This document shows positions 39,091-52,199 of a DNA stretch of 64,000 nt, piece after piece (the first letter of the stretch is position 1; the number at the start of each line of letters is the position of its first letter). A program made the position numbers and the translations under genes. The stretch is from Phascolomyces articulosus. Taxonomy: Eukaryota > Mucoromycota > Mucoromycetes > Mucorales > Lichtheimiaceae. Location of the stretch: the NCBI GenBank assembly GCA_025677815.1, contig JAIXMP010000001.1, positions 744,001-808,000 on the forward strand. Direction: 5' to 3'. The notes under the pieces were generated by a model. That model was not told the origin of the DNA, searched no databases, and was given only the letters and a program-made list of their open reading frames with translations.

Positions 39091-39623
39091 GGTCAGGACT
39101 CTGATCTGAACCCAATTGGACTGTGGATACCGCCCGACGGGAGTGGTGGATAGGAATCAGTTCACTGTGTGTTGTTAATAGTTTCAGGGATATGACGATC
39201 CAACGGAATAGCAGAAAAGAAAAAAATAAGGACGGTCCTATTGATACAAGTTTCTTTATGGTACGTATTTACGCGTTCATTTCTTTTTTTTTGCGATTTA
39301 AATGGAATGAAGAAAAGTAAATTAATCTTGTTTTTGAGTTTTTTTTATTTTTTTTATTTCCCCTTTATAGCAACGGAGTTTTTTCTTTTATGCAAAAATG
39401 AAAGAAATCTGTCACGGTTGTTATAAAGGGAGTAGATTATTTCACACACAAGTCCGATCAATACGATCTGTCTGCTCTTTTCTTTTTCTTGCATATCCAA
39501 AGCGCATCTGTCATTGATTCAAAGGTCACTATTTGAATAATTACACGTAACTGTTTTTCCTTGAAGCCCAGATCCGTCGCAAGGGGTATCTACAGTCCAA
39601 AGGGTTCTGATCAGACCCTGACC
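39091..39623. mobile_element. Possible MITE-like element bounded by imperfect inverted repeats
   Basis: 39091-39145 and the reverse complement of 39570-39623 match imperfectly over ~54 bp: GGTCAGG-ACTCTGATCTGAACCC versus GGTCAGGGTCTGATCAGAACCC, then TTGGACTGT(G/A)GATACC and GACGG. They enclose ~425 bp without a coding frame. I find no clear target-site duplication, so mobile origin is inference. A long hairpin or a local inverted duplication is an alternative. Confidence 0.4.
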
Positions 39624-39734
39624 AAGGACGTATACTCTGGATCTCCTTTGACTCGTAGCGTGGCCATTCTTTTTATCATGGATCCCCTGACACTCGTAAT
39701 ATCCTTACCCAGTTTGGAATTATGGTCCCTGTTA

Positions 39735-40085
39735 GTATGTCTTGTTTTCCGTTCTGGTGATGGTTTGCCATTGGGAAGGTGGTGTGTTGGGCACGCCCTT
39801 GCCGGTCTTCAGTTTAATACTGGAAATGGGTGTTTATGGGGGATATGTTTTATCATGCTCTTTCCTTTCCGGTCTTCAGTTTGATTCTGGTGATTGATGT
39901 TTTGGGGTGTTTTTACATCTTTGTTGGTCTTCAGTTTAATTCTGGAGGTTGGTGCTTATGGGAGTGTATTTATATGCTCTTGCCGGTCTTCAGTTTAATT
40001 CTGGATTTTGGTGTGCCTGAGTGTATTATTACTCTCTTGCTTGCCGGTCTTTGGTTTAATTCTGAAATTTGGGAGTTCATTCGAT
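39735..40085 (+). repeat. ~60-bp degenerate tandem array
   Basis: The core CCGGTCTTCAGTTTAATTCTGG recurs at ~39802, 39869, 39926, 39983 and 40043 (spacing 56-67 bp), each followed by variants of TTGGTGTTTATGGG. A more decayed copy precedes the set. Forward frames stay open, but the products look like translated repeats. Confidence 0.75.
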
Positions 40086-42430
40086 TTTCTGCCCTGTCTT
40101 CTTCTTACTATTCGTTGCACAATCAAGTGTGTAATAGTTTCTATGGGTATTAAATTGATGAACAATGATTCTCCAACGTTTAACGATGATTCATTCCTTT
40201 CAACAAACATCTTTTATGGTTTTCCATCCAACAAGAATCATTTTACAAGCAAATGATGGTAAATCCTCTGGAATGATTTCATCGGTTCGTCAAAGCAATT
40301 TTACTTTATCACCGATGTGAGGATCTTATTATCTCTCTCTCTCTCTAACAAGTCAGATCCAACAACGTCTTTTGGTTCAGGGTGTCATTATATGTATATC
40401 GTCCTTTTATATATTTTGACATTGGTCATCATCTCATCCTCAACTTGTTGACCATTTACAAAAAAAAAAAAATACAAACACAACTGTTGGAAATTCAAGT
40501 TCCTTGGGTTTTTCAACATAACGAGACGTAGGATAAATATACTCAGATATTCAACAACAACAACCAATATACTATCAAATCAAATCTCTCAAGGCAATAA
40601 TGGATATATGGGTATATTTATTCGTGAACAATTGGTTGTCAAATCAAGTAACTCAACTTTCAAGACTTTCGAGCTTTTACTTTTGTTGAACTACTACTAC
40701 TCTGTTCAACACGATCAATAGCGGTAGCAGCAAAATTTGTTGTCATACAAATATCAAGCAAAACAACAAATTCGTATCCACTACAACTTTTACCATCTAT
40801 TTATGTGGATACACGCTGAATGGAAGCAGCCCTCTAGGACGTTGCTATCTTTTTCTCAATGTCTTTTTATTGGCTGTAACGAATCGACTGTAGTAACATT
40901 TGATGGAAGCATATTTACACAAGCAAAAAAAAAAGAACCATCGATATGAATCCGTGTACAGACACATTTCTACAAAACTTCAACATACTACTTTGCAGGA
41001 TTCACTTCTTTTTCGTGGTGTAAATATTTGATATGGTAGCGCATGCGTATACACCCTTTTCAACTTTTACGGGTTGTGCAATATACAAGATTATACTATT
41101 CAAGCTTTTCTAAATGGTGTTTCAGCCAACAATGACGAAACTGAAACATTATTTATTACTCAAGTTATGTACGTGGTTCCGGGAACAACAACAAAAATTC
41201 AAGATGCTGGATATCGTGCTATCGTTATTATATTTCGACAACAATAACAGCAACAAGAATGCTATAGTACACATCATCAACCCTCTGATTGTGTGATAGC
41301 AACAACAAGAATGTCGAAAGAGAACCATGCTTTCCTAGATTTTCCGAATTAATTTGTTGTTGTTGACTACAAACTCAAGTCAACAACAGAAAAAAAAGGT
41401 CTGGTCGGTCAATTTGATCTTATTTCTGGAAAACGTGATCACATTTGGAAGTATACCTTATATATGATTTTGGAGTTAGCAACAACATAATCATCTGGGC
41501 AATATGGGGTACCAAATGTGATTTCATTTTCTAAGATGTGGATCATGACTCTTCTTTGAAATCATCTCTTATTTACGAACAAAATCACAATACTACGACA
41601 ATGTATATGCATATCAACAACACTGGCGAAATAAGACGTTGTTTATACATCTCTGTCTTATTTTTGGCGATATATTCATATACGAAATCAATTATCGAAT
41701 ATTATTATGGAAAGCATGGTTTTCAAATAATAACAAAACCAACCAGACGGATGCCATGAAGGATAGACAATACGGACAACATACATGCATCATCAAGTAT
41801 CTCCATTATTATATTCTATATTGTCTATCCTTAACCATCTATATGCAACGAGAGCATTTTTCTACCAGGTATGTAAATATACTAAATATAATTTTTACAA
41901 CACTCTTCATTTAAACATAAGAGATTGACTTATAACTGTTTATATTATGTTTATTCGTAGGGGTGTAGTAACTGATTAAGCGACACACACACACACACAC
42001 ACACACACATATCACTTCTTTTTCACTTCTTCTTTGTTATTGTAATATTATCATCGTGACAACAAAACAAGCAAAGGAGAAAAGAAGAGACACCCGCACA
42101 ATGACCATTCTTCTATTTGGTCCATTGACACCCTTGGTAGAGTTAACCCCCGGTTATTTGCAATCCGGTACTCGAATTTCGCAACAACAAAAAATTGAAC
42201 TTTCATGTCAAATCGAATTCTTGTTATTATTCACTCCCATTTGGTGCAAGTTTATGTATTCCACAACAAATGTTTTCGGAAATTCCTGTGTTGCGAATGA
42301 CCAGGGTTGACGGTAGTGAATGTTCTCATTTGGCAATTTACGGCTATTGACACATCCAACAACATCAAATAAGCAGATACAAATGATTTCTCCGTATGAA
42401 CATCCAAACAATTCTATTTTTCAAAAGGTA
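40086..42430. other. CAA-rich degenerate sequence, possible gene relic
   Basis: Plus-strand sequence with many CAACAA runs and short protein-like pieces in shifting frames (for example QANDGKSSGMISSVRQSNF near 40230 and GNNGYMGIFIREQLVV near 40600). There is no continuous frame and no recognisable domain. A (CA)n tract lies at 41983-42009. It may be an eroded Asn/Gln-rich gene, but I cannot name it. Confidence 0.3.
41983..42009. repeat. (CA)n microsatellite
   Basis: About 13 CA units. Seen directly. Confidence 0.9.
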
Positions 42431-45297
42431 CGTTGTAAAAAGTTTATTTATGAAAATTCAGTATATTGTAATAGTTGGTAAGGTTATGTCTGTGATGATC
42501 ATATTGGTAAGAAAAAAATGAGTATATAAAAAAAAAGAGCAAAAAACACAACACAACACAACACTATTCAAAAATCTATTTAGTCTCCCACAAAAAAACA
42601 ACAACAATAACCAAAAAGTATTTCACGGCGATGGTATTTATCGACAATGGGAACAAGACCAACTAACAACAACAAAAACATAAAAAAAAATACACGGCGG
42701 TCCTCATCAAAAGATCAAGCTCAGTAACCTATGGAGCAGAAAAAACACCAATCTTGCTCCATAACAATAAAATTAGTATCAACAACAACAAAAACACGAA
42801 ATTATCCAGCATATTATATACGTACAAAAAAACCTCTGTTATGGTAAGTTTACATATTCTATATATAATACATTGAGAACTATGTAAATAATATGGGAGA
42901 TGGGATCAAGTCTAATAAATAAAAACTTCGATGTCTACAGTCCCATAGAATGTTGGTGAAGGAACATCCAAATAAATACCAATGCATAAGAAAATCACAA
43001 AAAAAATATCAAGACAGTAAGTTTATGAGAAAATATTTATATATAAATAACGATAATAAATAGCATAGAAAAGTTTATAATAGAATACATACATGTATAG
43101 AAAACAGATCAAATAGAAACAAGAATCAAAGCGATATTTACCTATATAGATCTTATACAGAGATTATTCGATCCAGTAAGTGATGCAATTGAATAAATAA
43201 TAGAATGAAAATAGATAAGAGAGTACTCTAATATGATTACGTACGTACATCATTTTGTATTATATATTATATTAAAAAATGAACAAGACTATACCTATTA
43301 CTCTCATATCAACTTATCAACTACGAATTTATATAAAAAATGATGACCTGAACCATGAGTTAAAGTAAGTTTATATTTTTAGTTGCTATTTATACCCAAA
43401 CATGCCAAGAATATGTATTATCTTACATAAAGTGATCCTAATATTCTTTACGTATACATACCTTATGATATTAGGTTCTTCTCAATCAATTATTAAAACA
43501 AGCCGCGACCACCAAGAATGAAAACTAAAAACCGAAAATGTGCCAACGTCAAAATACCATCGTCATGAAATACGACACAAAATCAAAAGATTCAACATTC
43601 GTTTAAAGAAAAGTCAAAGCGCAGTCTACTTTATCAGTCATATATGTGCAACATATGGTCATCTCCCTTCCGCCATATCAACCTCCCCCCTCTCTCTCAA
43701 AAAAAAAACCATGCCATAGATAAAAAAAAAAAGAAAAAGAAAAAAAAAGAATAACCAACATGATCATCACAGATCCACTAACCAAAATTACTAACTATTA
43801 CAAGATTACTTGAATTATTAGTAGAAACTTTTTGCAATGGGTACTCTTTATTAGTATTAGATAGCAAAAAAAAAAAAAAAACCAGCCCCTCTCATAAATT
43901 ATATATTCCTCCCAATATTTGTATCTGATGCCAATAGCTGACTCTCTTATTTCCTCTTAATAAATAAATATAATAATAATAATTTCTTACTTCTTGTACA
44001 TTCATGAAAACAATAGGTGTAACCATGTTCACATGAGTCATTTCTTTGCACAGTTCTATACAAAAATAATAATTACGTATATGATGATGATGATGATCCT
44101 TCCAAATGACGGGTTACTATTCCTATTTATTAATAGAATAACCTTATAAAATTCGAATCATTGTATTACTTTTAATGGGGTTATATCAGACAAAAACCTT
44201 TTTTTTTTGTATGGTTGCTCCTCCTTTTTTTAGCACTCGCTGGTGGAAGATCATGCCAGATATGGATGATGTTTATATCATCGTGTTAAATCCTAGCAGA
44301 AAATAAATTATGTTTGTTGATTTATCATCATTCTATATAAATAGATAAAAACTAAATTCACATCCATTTGTTGTCGATAATTTATCGTATATAATATACA
44401 TAGTACACTACTCATTTTATTTTGATTATATTATTACCTTACATAATACAAGAATCCTATATTCTGTTTCTATCTATTCTCCCCTGGTTTTCGGGTTTGA
44501 TCTTATTACCGTTCTTACTAAAGTAACCAAAAAATCCGTGTCATCAATCTATTATCTTTCTCTATTCTATACACCCCAACAATGAAGGAGGAGAAGTAAC
44601 CTTCTTCTTTTTTAATTACATTATCTATAAAGTGCTATGTAAATCTATAGAGCCATTAAGAAATTAATAATATTATAAGATTTCGAGATTTATGTTGTGA
44701 TACCATGACACACAACACATTAAGATTTGAGAAAGAGAAAAAAGGGGTAGTTAGTAGTAAAAGACGATGAGACATACGTCATTATTTAAGGGGGGAGAAA
44801 AGGGTAAAGAATGCCATTAAAACATACGTCAAAAAAATTTTAACTTTATATTGTAGATTTGATAGCCATTGGCGTTCATTTACTAATAACTTGTTACTCT
44901 TCCACTTAAAGTGGCCTTTCAAACAAGAAAGTCGATAAAAAAAAGGAGAGATCGAAAAAAAAAACGCGTGCAATAATATATTGATTTCGAACTCCTCGCA
45001 CTTTTTTTTTCTCATTTCCTTCTCTTTTTTTTTAAGGGATTCACGTTTTTTTCTTTTCTGTCATCTGTCATCTGAAAAAAAAACCCTTGAATTTATCCAT
45101 CATCTTTCTTTTTCCCTCTCGTTAAAAAAAAATACGTAAGTTTAATTCATTTCATTAAATATATAAATATATTTTTATATACTATCAACTAATTTCTTTT
45201 TTTTTAATTCCATGTGGGGATTATTATTATTTTGTGGCGCGTCCCTTTTTATCATTTGTTACGTATTTCGTTTTAAAAATATAAAAGTTTAAAAAAA
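42431..45297. other. 2.9-kb intergenic region, no gene seen
   Basis: AT-rich with CAACAA runs at the left end, poly(A) tracts near 43698-43750 and 43866-43881, and no protein-like frame. The last ~300 bp, with T-runs and a short TATATAAATATAT, should serve as the dynein light chain promoter. Confidence 0.5.
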
Positions 45298-45899
45298 ATG
45301 TCGGATACCAAGGCAGTCATCAAGAGTGCTGATATGAGCGAAGAGATGCAACAAGAAGCTATTGAATGTAGCACTCAAGCACTCGAGAAATTCAACATTG
45401 AAAAGGACATTGCTTCTCACATTAAGCGTGAATTCGACAAGAAATATGGTAAGTTGATATATTATATATATAAAGGGGGAAAACGAATCATGAATGACCT
45501 CGAAAAAAAAAGAGGAGAGAATGGGATTGAGCTTTTTTTTTTCTTTTTTCAATGGAAGAAATAATGATGAATATATATATATAACTTATTGATATATATA
45601 ATTAAATTTAGGTGTTACCTGGCACTGTGTTGTGGGTCGTAACTTTGGTAGTTATGTAACTCATGGTAAGTTTTATTGATAAAATAGGAAGGAGAAGAGA
45701 ACAATAGCCTGGATTAAGTTGAATGCATCGAGGGATCCACATACACACTCTCTTCCTTTATATCAAATGGGAAAAAAGAGAGTAAATCACATGATATAAA
45801 TAGATGTACTGAATCGATCCCATTTTTAATATAGAATCCAAGCATTTCATTTACTTTTATCATGGTCAAATTGCTATCTTGTTATTCAAATCTGCTTAG
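45298..45899 (+). CDS. Dynein light chain LC8 (DYNLL)
   Basis: Three exons, 45298-45448, 45612-45665 and 45835-45899, give exactly 89 residues, the standard LC8 length. LC8 is a homodimeric hub that binds short linear motifs in dynein intermediate chain and many other partners. Evidence: [72 protein letters not shown], all collinear with the family. Intron donors are GTAAGT/GTAAGT; phases 1 and 1. Confidence 0.96.
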
Positions 45900-46372
45900 A
45901 AAAGAAAAAAAAAATAAACCCTGATAAGTTCAAATATTATTATTATTATTTTTACATAGCGCAAATCACAAATCAAATATAATTCTATATAACCATAACA
46001 AAAAAAAAAGAAGCATACCAATTGTTCTTTCTCGATCTTTTTTTTTCCTATCCACAAACTCACACATACATACACACACGCACACGTGCATCATCTCATA
46101 ATACATCTTTTTTTTTAAAAAAAAAATCTTGATATGATAAATATAAGAGAGTGAGAGAATGAATCGACAAAGTATGAGTAGTAGTATTATGTGGGATGAG
46201 AGACAGAGAAAAAAAAAGGGTGGGAAGAAATGATGATGTGGGGACCCTAATAATTCATATTTGTTGCTCTGTTTTGTTGGGCAAATGATCAACAAGAAAA
46301 ACAGATTCGGCAAAATGTTATCTTGAATTCTATTACACATATTATAAATAAAAAGAGAAAGAGAAAGAGAAA

Positions 46373-46403
<31 letters not shown>

Positions 46404-46851
46404 GTTGGCCCTTGCACGAAACAATATGCAAGATTCTAGAATGGGCAAAACGATGAAATGATATGAAACACTAAACATCAGATTTTTAAGGTGTGAAGTT
46501 TTTTTTTTTTTTTGGGGGGGAGGGGGGGAGAAGGTAAAGGAGAACAAAAGGTAAGAGAAGTTTGGAGTTAACAACAACAACAACGTTCGCGGGAAAAAGT
46601 TGTCGGCAGCATAACCCAAAACAAAAAAACTAGTCGTCCCTCAAAAGACAAAAACCCGAAAAGACATAAAAAGGACAGAAGTTCAGAAAACGGATTGAAT
46701 CGGATTGTTTAAGTTTCTTCTATATACTTCTTCTTTTTTTTTATATATTTTTACCACTTTTTTTTTTTACCTCTTTTTCTTCTTACTTTTTCATTTATCT
46801 TATTTTATACCTATTTCTCTTCTTCTACTACTACTTCTTTATAACCCAATC
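45900..46851. other. Intergenic between LC8 and AEC transporter
   Basis: About 950 bp: LC8 3' UTR, then A/G-rich sequence, a (GT)n tract at 46373-46399, and a G run at 46515-46530. A C/T-rich leader runs immediately before the transporter ATG. No other feature. Confidence 0.5.
46373..46399. repeat. (GT)n microsatellite
   Basis: About 13 GT units upstream of the transporter gene. Seen directly. Confidence 0.9.
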
Positions 46852-48816
46852 ATGTTGTTACTTATAATTTCGGCAATTCAGGTAAAAAAAATTCAATTTA
46901 TAATTTATCTCTGCATATATGATATTAATAGTATCTCGATCATTAGGCTGTATTACAAGTGATGATCATTGTATTCTTTGGATTTTGTTTAACAAAATTA
47001 GGATACTTTTCTAATGATAAACAAAAGGTAAAATTACCATTATAATTCTTTTTTGAATGATTCAACTTTTTTCTACTTGTTCATGCATGGGGTGGTTTTT
47101 TTTTTTTTGGTGGATTGATTGGTTTTGAAGTGTAATTCATCACCATTCATCATCATCGCGATAATTTTCATGCTGGGGGAAAAATTATAATTTTTTTTTT
47201 TTGTAACCCAATAAAAAAAGATAATTCATCGATAACACTAATTCAATTTTTTTTTTCTATTTAGTGGTTATCCAAGCTTAACATGGTATTTTTTACCCCA
47301 TGTTTATTATTCAGTAACATTGCCTCTACCATTTCACTTGAAAAACTCTTGGCGTTTTGGCCTATTCCTGTCTTTTATATTGTCTTTGCCGGATTCTCTT
47401 ATACACTCAGCCAATTGACATCGCGTTTGGTGGGTTTAAATCGACCCTATCGACGTTTTGTTACAGCATGTGTGATGTTCAGCAATACTAATTCTTTGCC
47501 TATCGCGATCATATCAAGCTTGGCAGTTTCAGAAGCCGGTAAAATTCTTTTTTGGGATGCCGACGATACCAAGGATTCCGTAGCAGCTAGGTAAAAAAAA
47601 ATGCCAATATTCTTTAAAGAAACGGAATTTCGAGAAAAAAAAGAAAAGACATTTTGGGGGAGGGTTGATTATCATTTTGCAAAAAGAATTAGCCAATATG
47701 TGTGTGTTAATGCATGTTGTGTGGTGTATGTGTGGCTGAAATCTTTCTTGTAAATTATATTTATATTTTCCTGGGTTCCACCAAAAAAAAAAAGAAAAAC
47801 TTACACATCAACTAATCTTTTAAAATGTCAATGAATTATTTAGAGGTATCTCTTATACATTGTTCTTTGCAATCTTTGGTAATCTTTTACGTTGGTCCTA
47901 TGGTTATAGTCTATTACGCAAGGATGAAACCGATGAAGATGAAATTAGTGAATCAGATAGTGATACATTGGATGGTGATCGATTAGTAGTCCCTACTAGC
48001 ACTTATGGTGCCACGCATGATATAGAACAACAACAACAACAACGTCAAGGTATGCCTGACCGACAATCCAGTTCACTTACATTAGCTGCTCAGCCCATGG
48101 ATTTCGATACATTGAAAAAACCCAATAACGTTGTTGAAGATGAAACAACAAATCTCTTGTCGACATTTCCTACCCTGCCGACGATCAACTCTCCTAATAA
48201 CAATGATGATCCAACAGCCACCAAATCTTCGTTCTTAAAGATGTCGCATGATCATGTGTTAGTTCGTATCGCTAAACGTATTCATCGTTTCATGTCACCA
48301 CCACTTTACGCCGCCTTTCTCGGTCTTTTCGTTGGTTTGACTCCATTAAAACATTTAATGTATGACCATGATTCCTTCTTATATCCATGCTTTACCAAAG
48401 CCATTCAAGTCTGTGGTCATGCAGCTGTACCTATCATTTTAACCTGTCTTGGCGCTCAACTCACCATGATTGCTCAATCTCAACAGCCTGCCCAACCTGC
48501 CATGAAAGCCCCCGTGTTTACCGCCATTCTTGTCCGCATGATTTTCATGCCTTTTGTGGCGATTCCGATTGCTATTGCATTTGTTGTTTATGGTTCAAGT
48601 TGGTCCCTGCTCGCCACCGATCCAGTCTTTATCACCATGATGATTGTTCTCGGATGTACCCCGACTGCTATTAATTTGGTTCAAATCACTCAAGTCAATG
48701 GTCTCTTTGAAGAAGAAATGCTTAGAATGTTGTTTTGGAGTTATGGCGTTGTTTGTGTTCCTGTTTGTACCATCTTGGTATTTGTGGCGCTCAGTATTGT
48801 TGATAAACTTGTTTAG
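46852..48816 (+). CDS. Auxin-efflux-carrier (AEC/PIN-like) family membrane transporter
   Basis: Four exons, 46852-46881, 46947-47027, 47265-47590 and 47844-48816, give 469 residues. The N-terminal transmembrane block matches the membrane-transport-protein (AEC) family: VMIIVFFGFCLTKLGYFSND, LSKLNMVFFTPCLLFSNIAS, FVTACVMFSNTNSLPIAIIS. A long polar loop (~residues 180-270, with a QQQQQ run and acidic clusters) is followed by a second hydrophobic block with PLYAAFLGLFVGLTP, PIILTCLGAQLT and GCTPTAINLVQIT. Fungal members include the ER proteins Ecm3-type and Schizosaccharomyces AEL1-like. The substrate is unknown, and auxin transport should not be assumed in a fungus. Confidence 0.88.
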
Positions 48817-51800
48817 ATATTATATTACACTGCTTTGAAAGAAAAAAAAAAGTTATTTAAACGCATTTTACCAATTTACCATTCCCACATCCATTATCCC
48901 ATTCATCATCCTCTTTACATTCCATTCCAAAGAAAAAAAAAAGAAAACAAATCAACAAAAAAAAACCTTCACCTTTTGCCATATCATCACACACAAACAC
49001 ATATAACAATATGCATTAACACACCTAAACAAAAACAAGAAAAACAAACAAAAAGCATACCCTTTTTTTTTCTCTTTCTCTTTTTTTTATGAAAAAAAGA
49101 AAAAAAAGCAATCAACCTAACAAGCATGTTGTATATATTATTATAACATATACTACTTCTTTATTTTTACTATTTACTATTTTATATACTACATACTAAC
49201 TATATATTATTAACTATAGTTAAAAAAAACCTTCTTTTTTTATATATTTTGCATTTTACAAAGTAGTATTTTTTTTCTTCTTTTGCCACAACAAACCACA
49301 TTCATCTTATATTTTTATCATTATTATTATATTATTTTCTTATTTAGTTTAGTTTTTACCACACACATATATATTACTATCATATCCCCTCCCCTCCTCT
49401 CCCCCCATCATCATCTTATAAGTATTATTTACCCTGTTTTGTCATGCATTTTTTTTTCTTTTTAGTTTTAGAATAAAGTATTGAAATCATGTGGCTCTTA
49501 TAAAAAAAATCTGTCACTTTTTCTTTTATATGTTTGTTGATTATTTATTTACTTAAATAAACAATAATAATAATATATGCATCATACTCTTATTTTTTTT
49601 AACAACAAAATATTTAATAATAATATATAGAATGAATGACTATATTATAAGAGAGTTTATTATTATCTCATAATCTTCTACCATAATAATAACAATGCAC
49701 TTATCAAATAATAATCCTTTTTCCTTGACCTGAGTCATCATCTATTTTTTTTTTTAAAAAAAAAACAATAACAACAATGACAAAAGAAAAATCCAAAGAT
49801 CAATAGGGAGGAGGTGCATCTTTATGTACGATTATTGGCATTTTTCGTCAAATAATGAGCATAGTAGGACTAAATATTTAATGTACAAAACAAGAAAAGA
49901 CAGAAGACTTCTTTTACTACCATAATTATGAGAGTATGTAGTAGTAGTAATATATATATATATGAAAGGAGAATGATAAAGCATATTCACTATGTACCTC
50001 AAATGTAATATATTTCGCCACATTTTTACACAACATACATCGTGTACACACACACACACACACACACATGAAAAAAAAAAGATCTCTCTCTCTCTCTCTC
50101 TCTCCCTCTTTCAATCAACAATCTCACTATGCATTCCATTGGCGTTCAATCACCTTTATTGCTTTGCATTTCAATAAGATCACGGGTGCGAATCAATTTT
50201 TTTATAATGTGTGATCGAAATAAAGAAAAAACTATAACATACATAATCTTTTATTATTATAAAAACAAAAACAAATCAAGGAAATGATCTTTTTATTTAT
50301 TGTTACAAAATAAATAATATTTATAAACATCATCCACATCTTCTTCCTCTTCTTCTTGAACCTTTTATTGTGGCTGTTGAACACAAACAATTTTTCTTAA
50401 AAAGAAACTTCTATAAAGACTTCTTTTATCGTATATTCTTTTTTTCAAGTCTGTGAAACAACCTGAAACAAGCAAGTCTTACCAACATTAAAATATCGTT
50501 AACGATAATGAAGACCCAGGGCAAACGACATCAAATATTGTTAAGTAATATGAAACTATGCAGGAACATATATTCACACTTTTTTTTTAAAAAAAAAGTG
50601 GACCGACATTTGCATACATCAGGTTGGCGTATTGTTATTATTTAATAATGTAAAGTGTTCATGTTCTTCATCATTTATTGAAAACAAAAAAAAAAATACA
50701 CAAAGATGCGGGTATCACATCTCACACTCTTTACATTTTAGCTTATCAGTTTTTTTTTTTTTTTTTTTGGAGGGTTTGAAAGATGAAAATGGTGAATATG
50801 CATGCATAAAAAATTAACTTTTGGTTCTCCCCGATAATCCACCCTAGGCATTAAGGAAATTAAAATAATTCAAAGTTCTTTTTATATATATCGCGACTTC
50901 CTTCATTGATTGCATACTAATTTTTAATATAAAAAATGTATTATATTTTACATATTATAACAGTCTTTATAATATTAAAATAGAAGTCTGAATTATTAGA
51001 ATCATAGTAACAGTAGTATTTTTAGTACGTAATGCGTAAATATGACCTTGAACTTCGGAGATTCCATCTCAAATAAATGAGTCTTCTTAATTAACATGTT
51101 TATAATAATAATGATATCATACATTTCTACAATCGAAAACGCACTGTTGTTTATTATTATGTTAAATGCATGAATGATCAATTTTATGATATATTTGGCA
51201 GATGCTATAAAGTATTCTATTCCCTCGATTTTGAATGTGATTGGTTCTTAAATACACAGATCGAGAAGGAGGAGGGACGGTTTCCAAAGTGTACGATATA
51301 CATTTTTATATTAATTAATCCGTTGTTGAGGAATGACTTGCCAGTAAGCTTTTATCATGCGGGGTACGCAATAATGAACCTTTGTATTTATTACTACAGA
51401 ATGATGGTCTTCAAGACTCTAATAATAATAGAAGGAGATAATATATATTGAGAGTTATACAGGTATAATGAATCATGACGTGAAAAAAAAAGTAATGGAT
51501 ATTATAGTGATATATATCATATATCCAATTGCATCAGAAGTTTCGTCAACTCATTGAGGGATATTTTATTCGAACTGTTCTTATCTAGACTGGTTGGAAG
51601 GTACGTAATAAGTCGAATAACATTACAGACTTCAGTAGCAATAGGTATAATATAGCGATTTCTGAAATGAAATATAGCTTTGAATGTAGACTAAAATCCA
51701 TAATTGCTGATGTCAAGGATCAAAGAGTTGGGCTTAGCAGGTGTTGATCCATGGCTCGTAGCTATATGTCACAACTTGAACAGCATGAATTAGTCTCATG

Positions 51801-52150
51801 TGTAACTAACCTGTCACCCCACTACCAGAACATCCCTTCAATAGCTTTAATGGCGGACACACACATTCTATATATACAATTGGCTTCATCCACATATCCA
51901 ACTCAAGGATGCACCATAACAAAATAGGATATAAATGTTTGTACTAAGGGGAAAAAAGACAAGAGAAATTAATCATTGAATTTGCGGCCAATGATTATTC
52001 AGATATTATTTTAACAATTGTTCCTGAGATGTACAAGGGGATAATAGAAACTATACTAGTAACTTATACACTTTTTTTTAGAACTACTACCACTGAATAA
52101 ACTACTGTAGACCTCCGCTTTTTGAAGACGTTTGTTTTTTTCAAAAAAAA
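48817..52150. other. 3.3-kb intergenic region with simple repeats
   Basis: AT-rich; the transporter 3' UTR lies at the left. (CA)n at 50048-50068 and (CT)n at 50083-50104 sit back to back around a poly(A). An open frame at 51170-51451 has mixed composition but no recognisable similarity. Nothing else supportable. Confidence 0.45.
50048..50104. repeat. Compound (CA)n-(A)n-(TC)n repeat
   Basis: Ten CA units, an A run, then about ten TC units. Seen directly. Confidence 0.9.
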
Positions 52151-52199
52151 AAAAAAACCTGCAAAAGTGAGGAGATATGCAAAATCCAAATAAGATTTA

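Noticed and set aside
42056..42310. Plus-strand open frame with FGPLTPLVELTPGYLQ
   Set aside because: Short, no extension by splicing and no family recognised; kept within the CAA-rich degenerate region.
51170..51451. 93-codon plus-strand open frame
   Set aside because: No recognisable similarity, no supporting splice or promoter signals, isolated in AT-rich DNA; could be chance.
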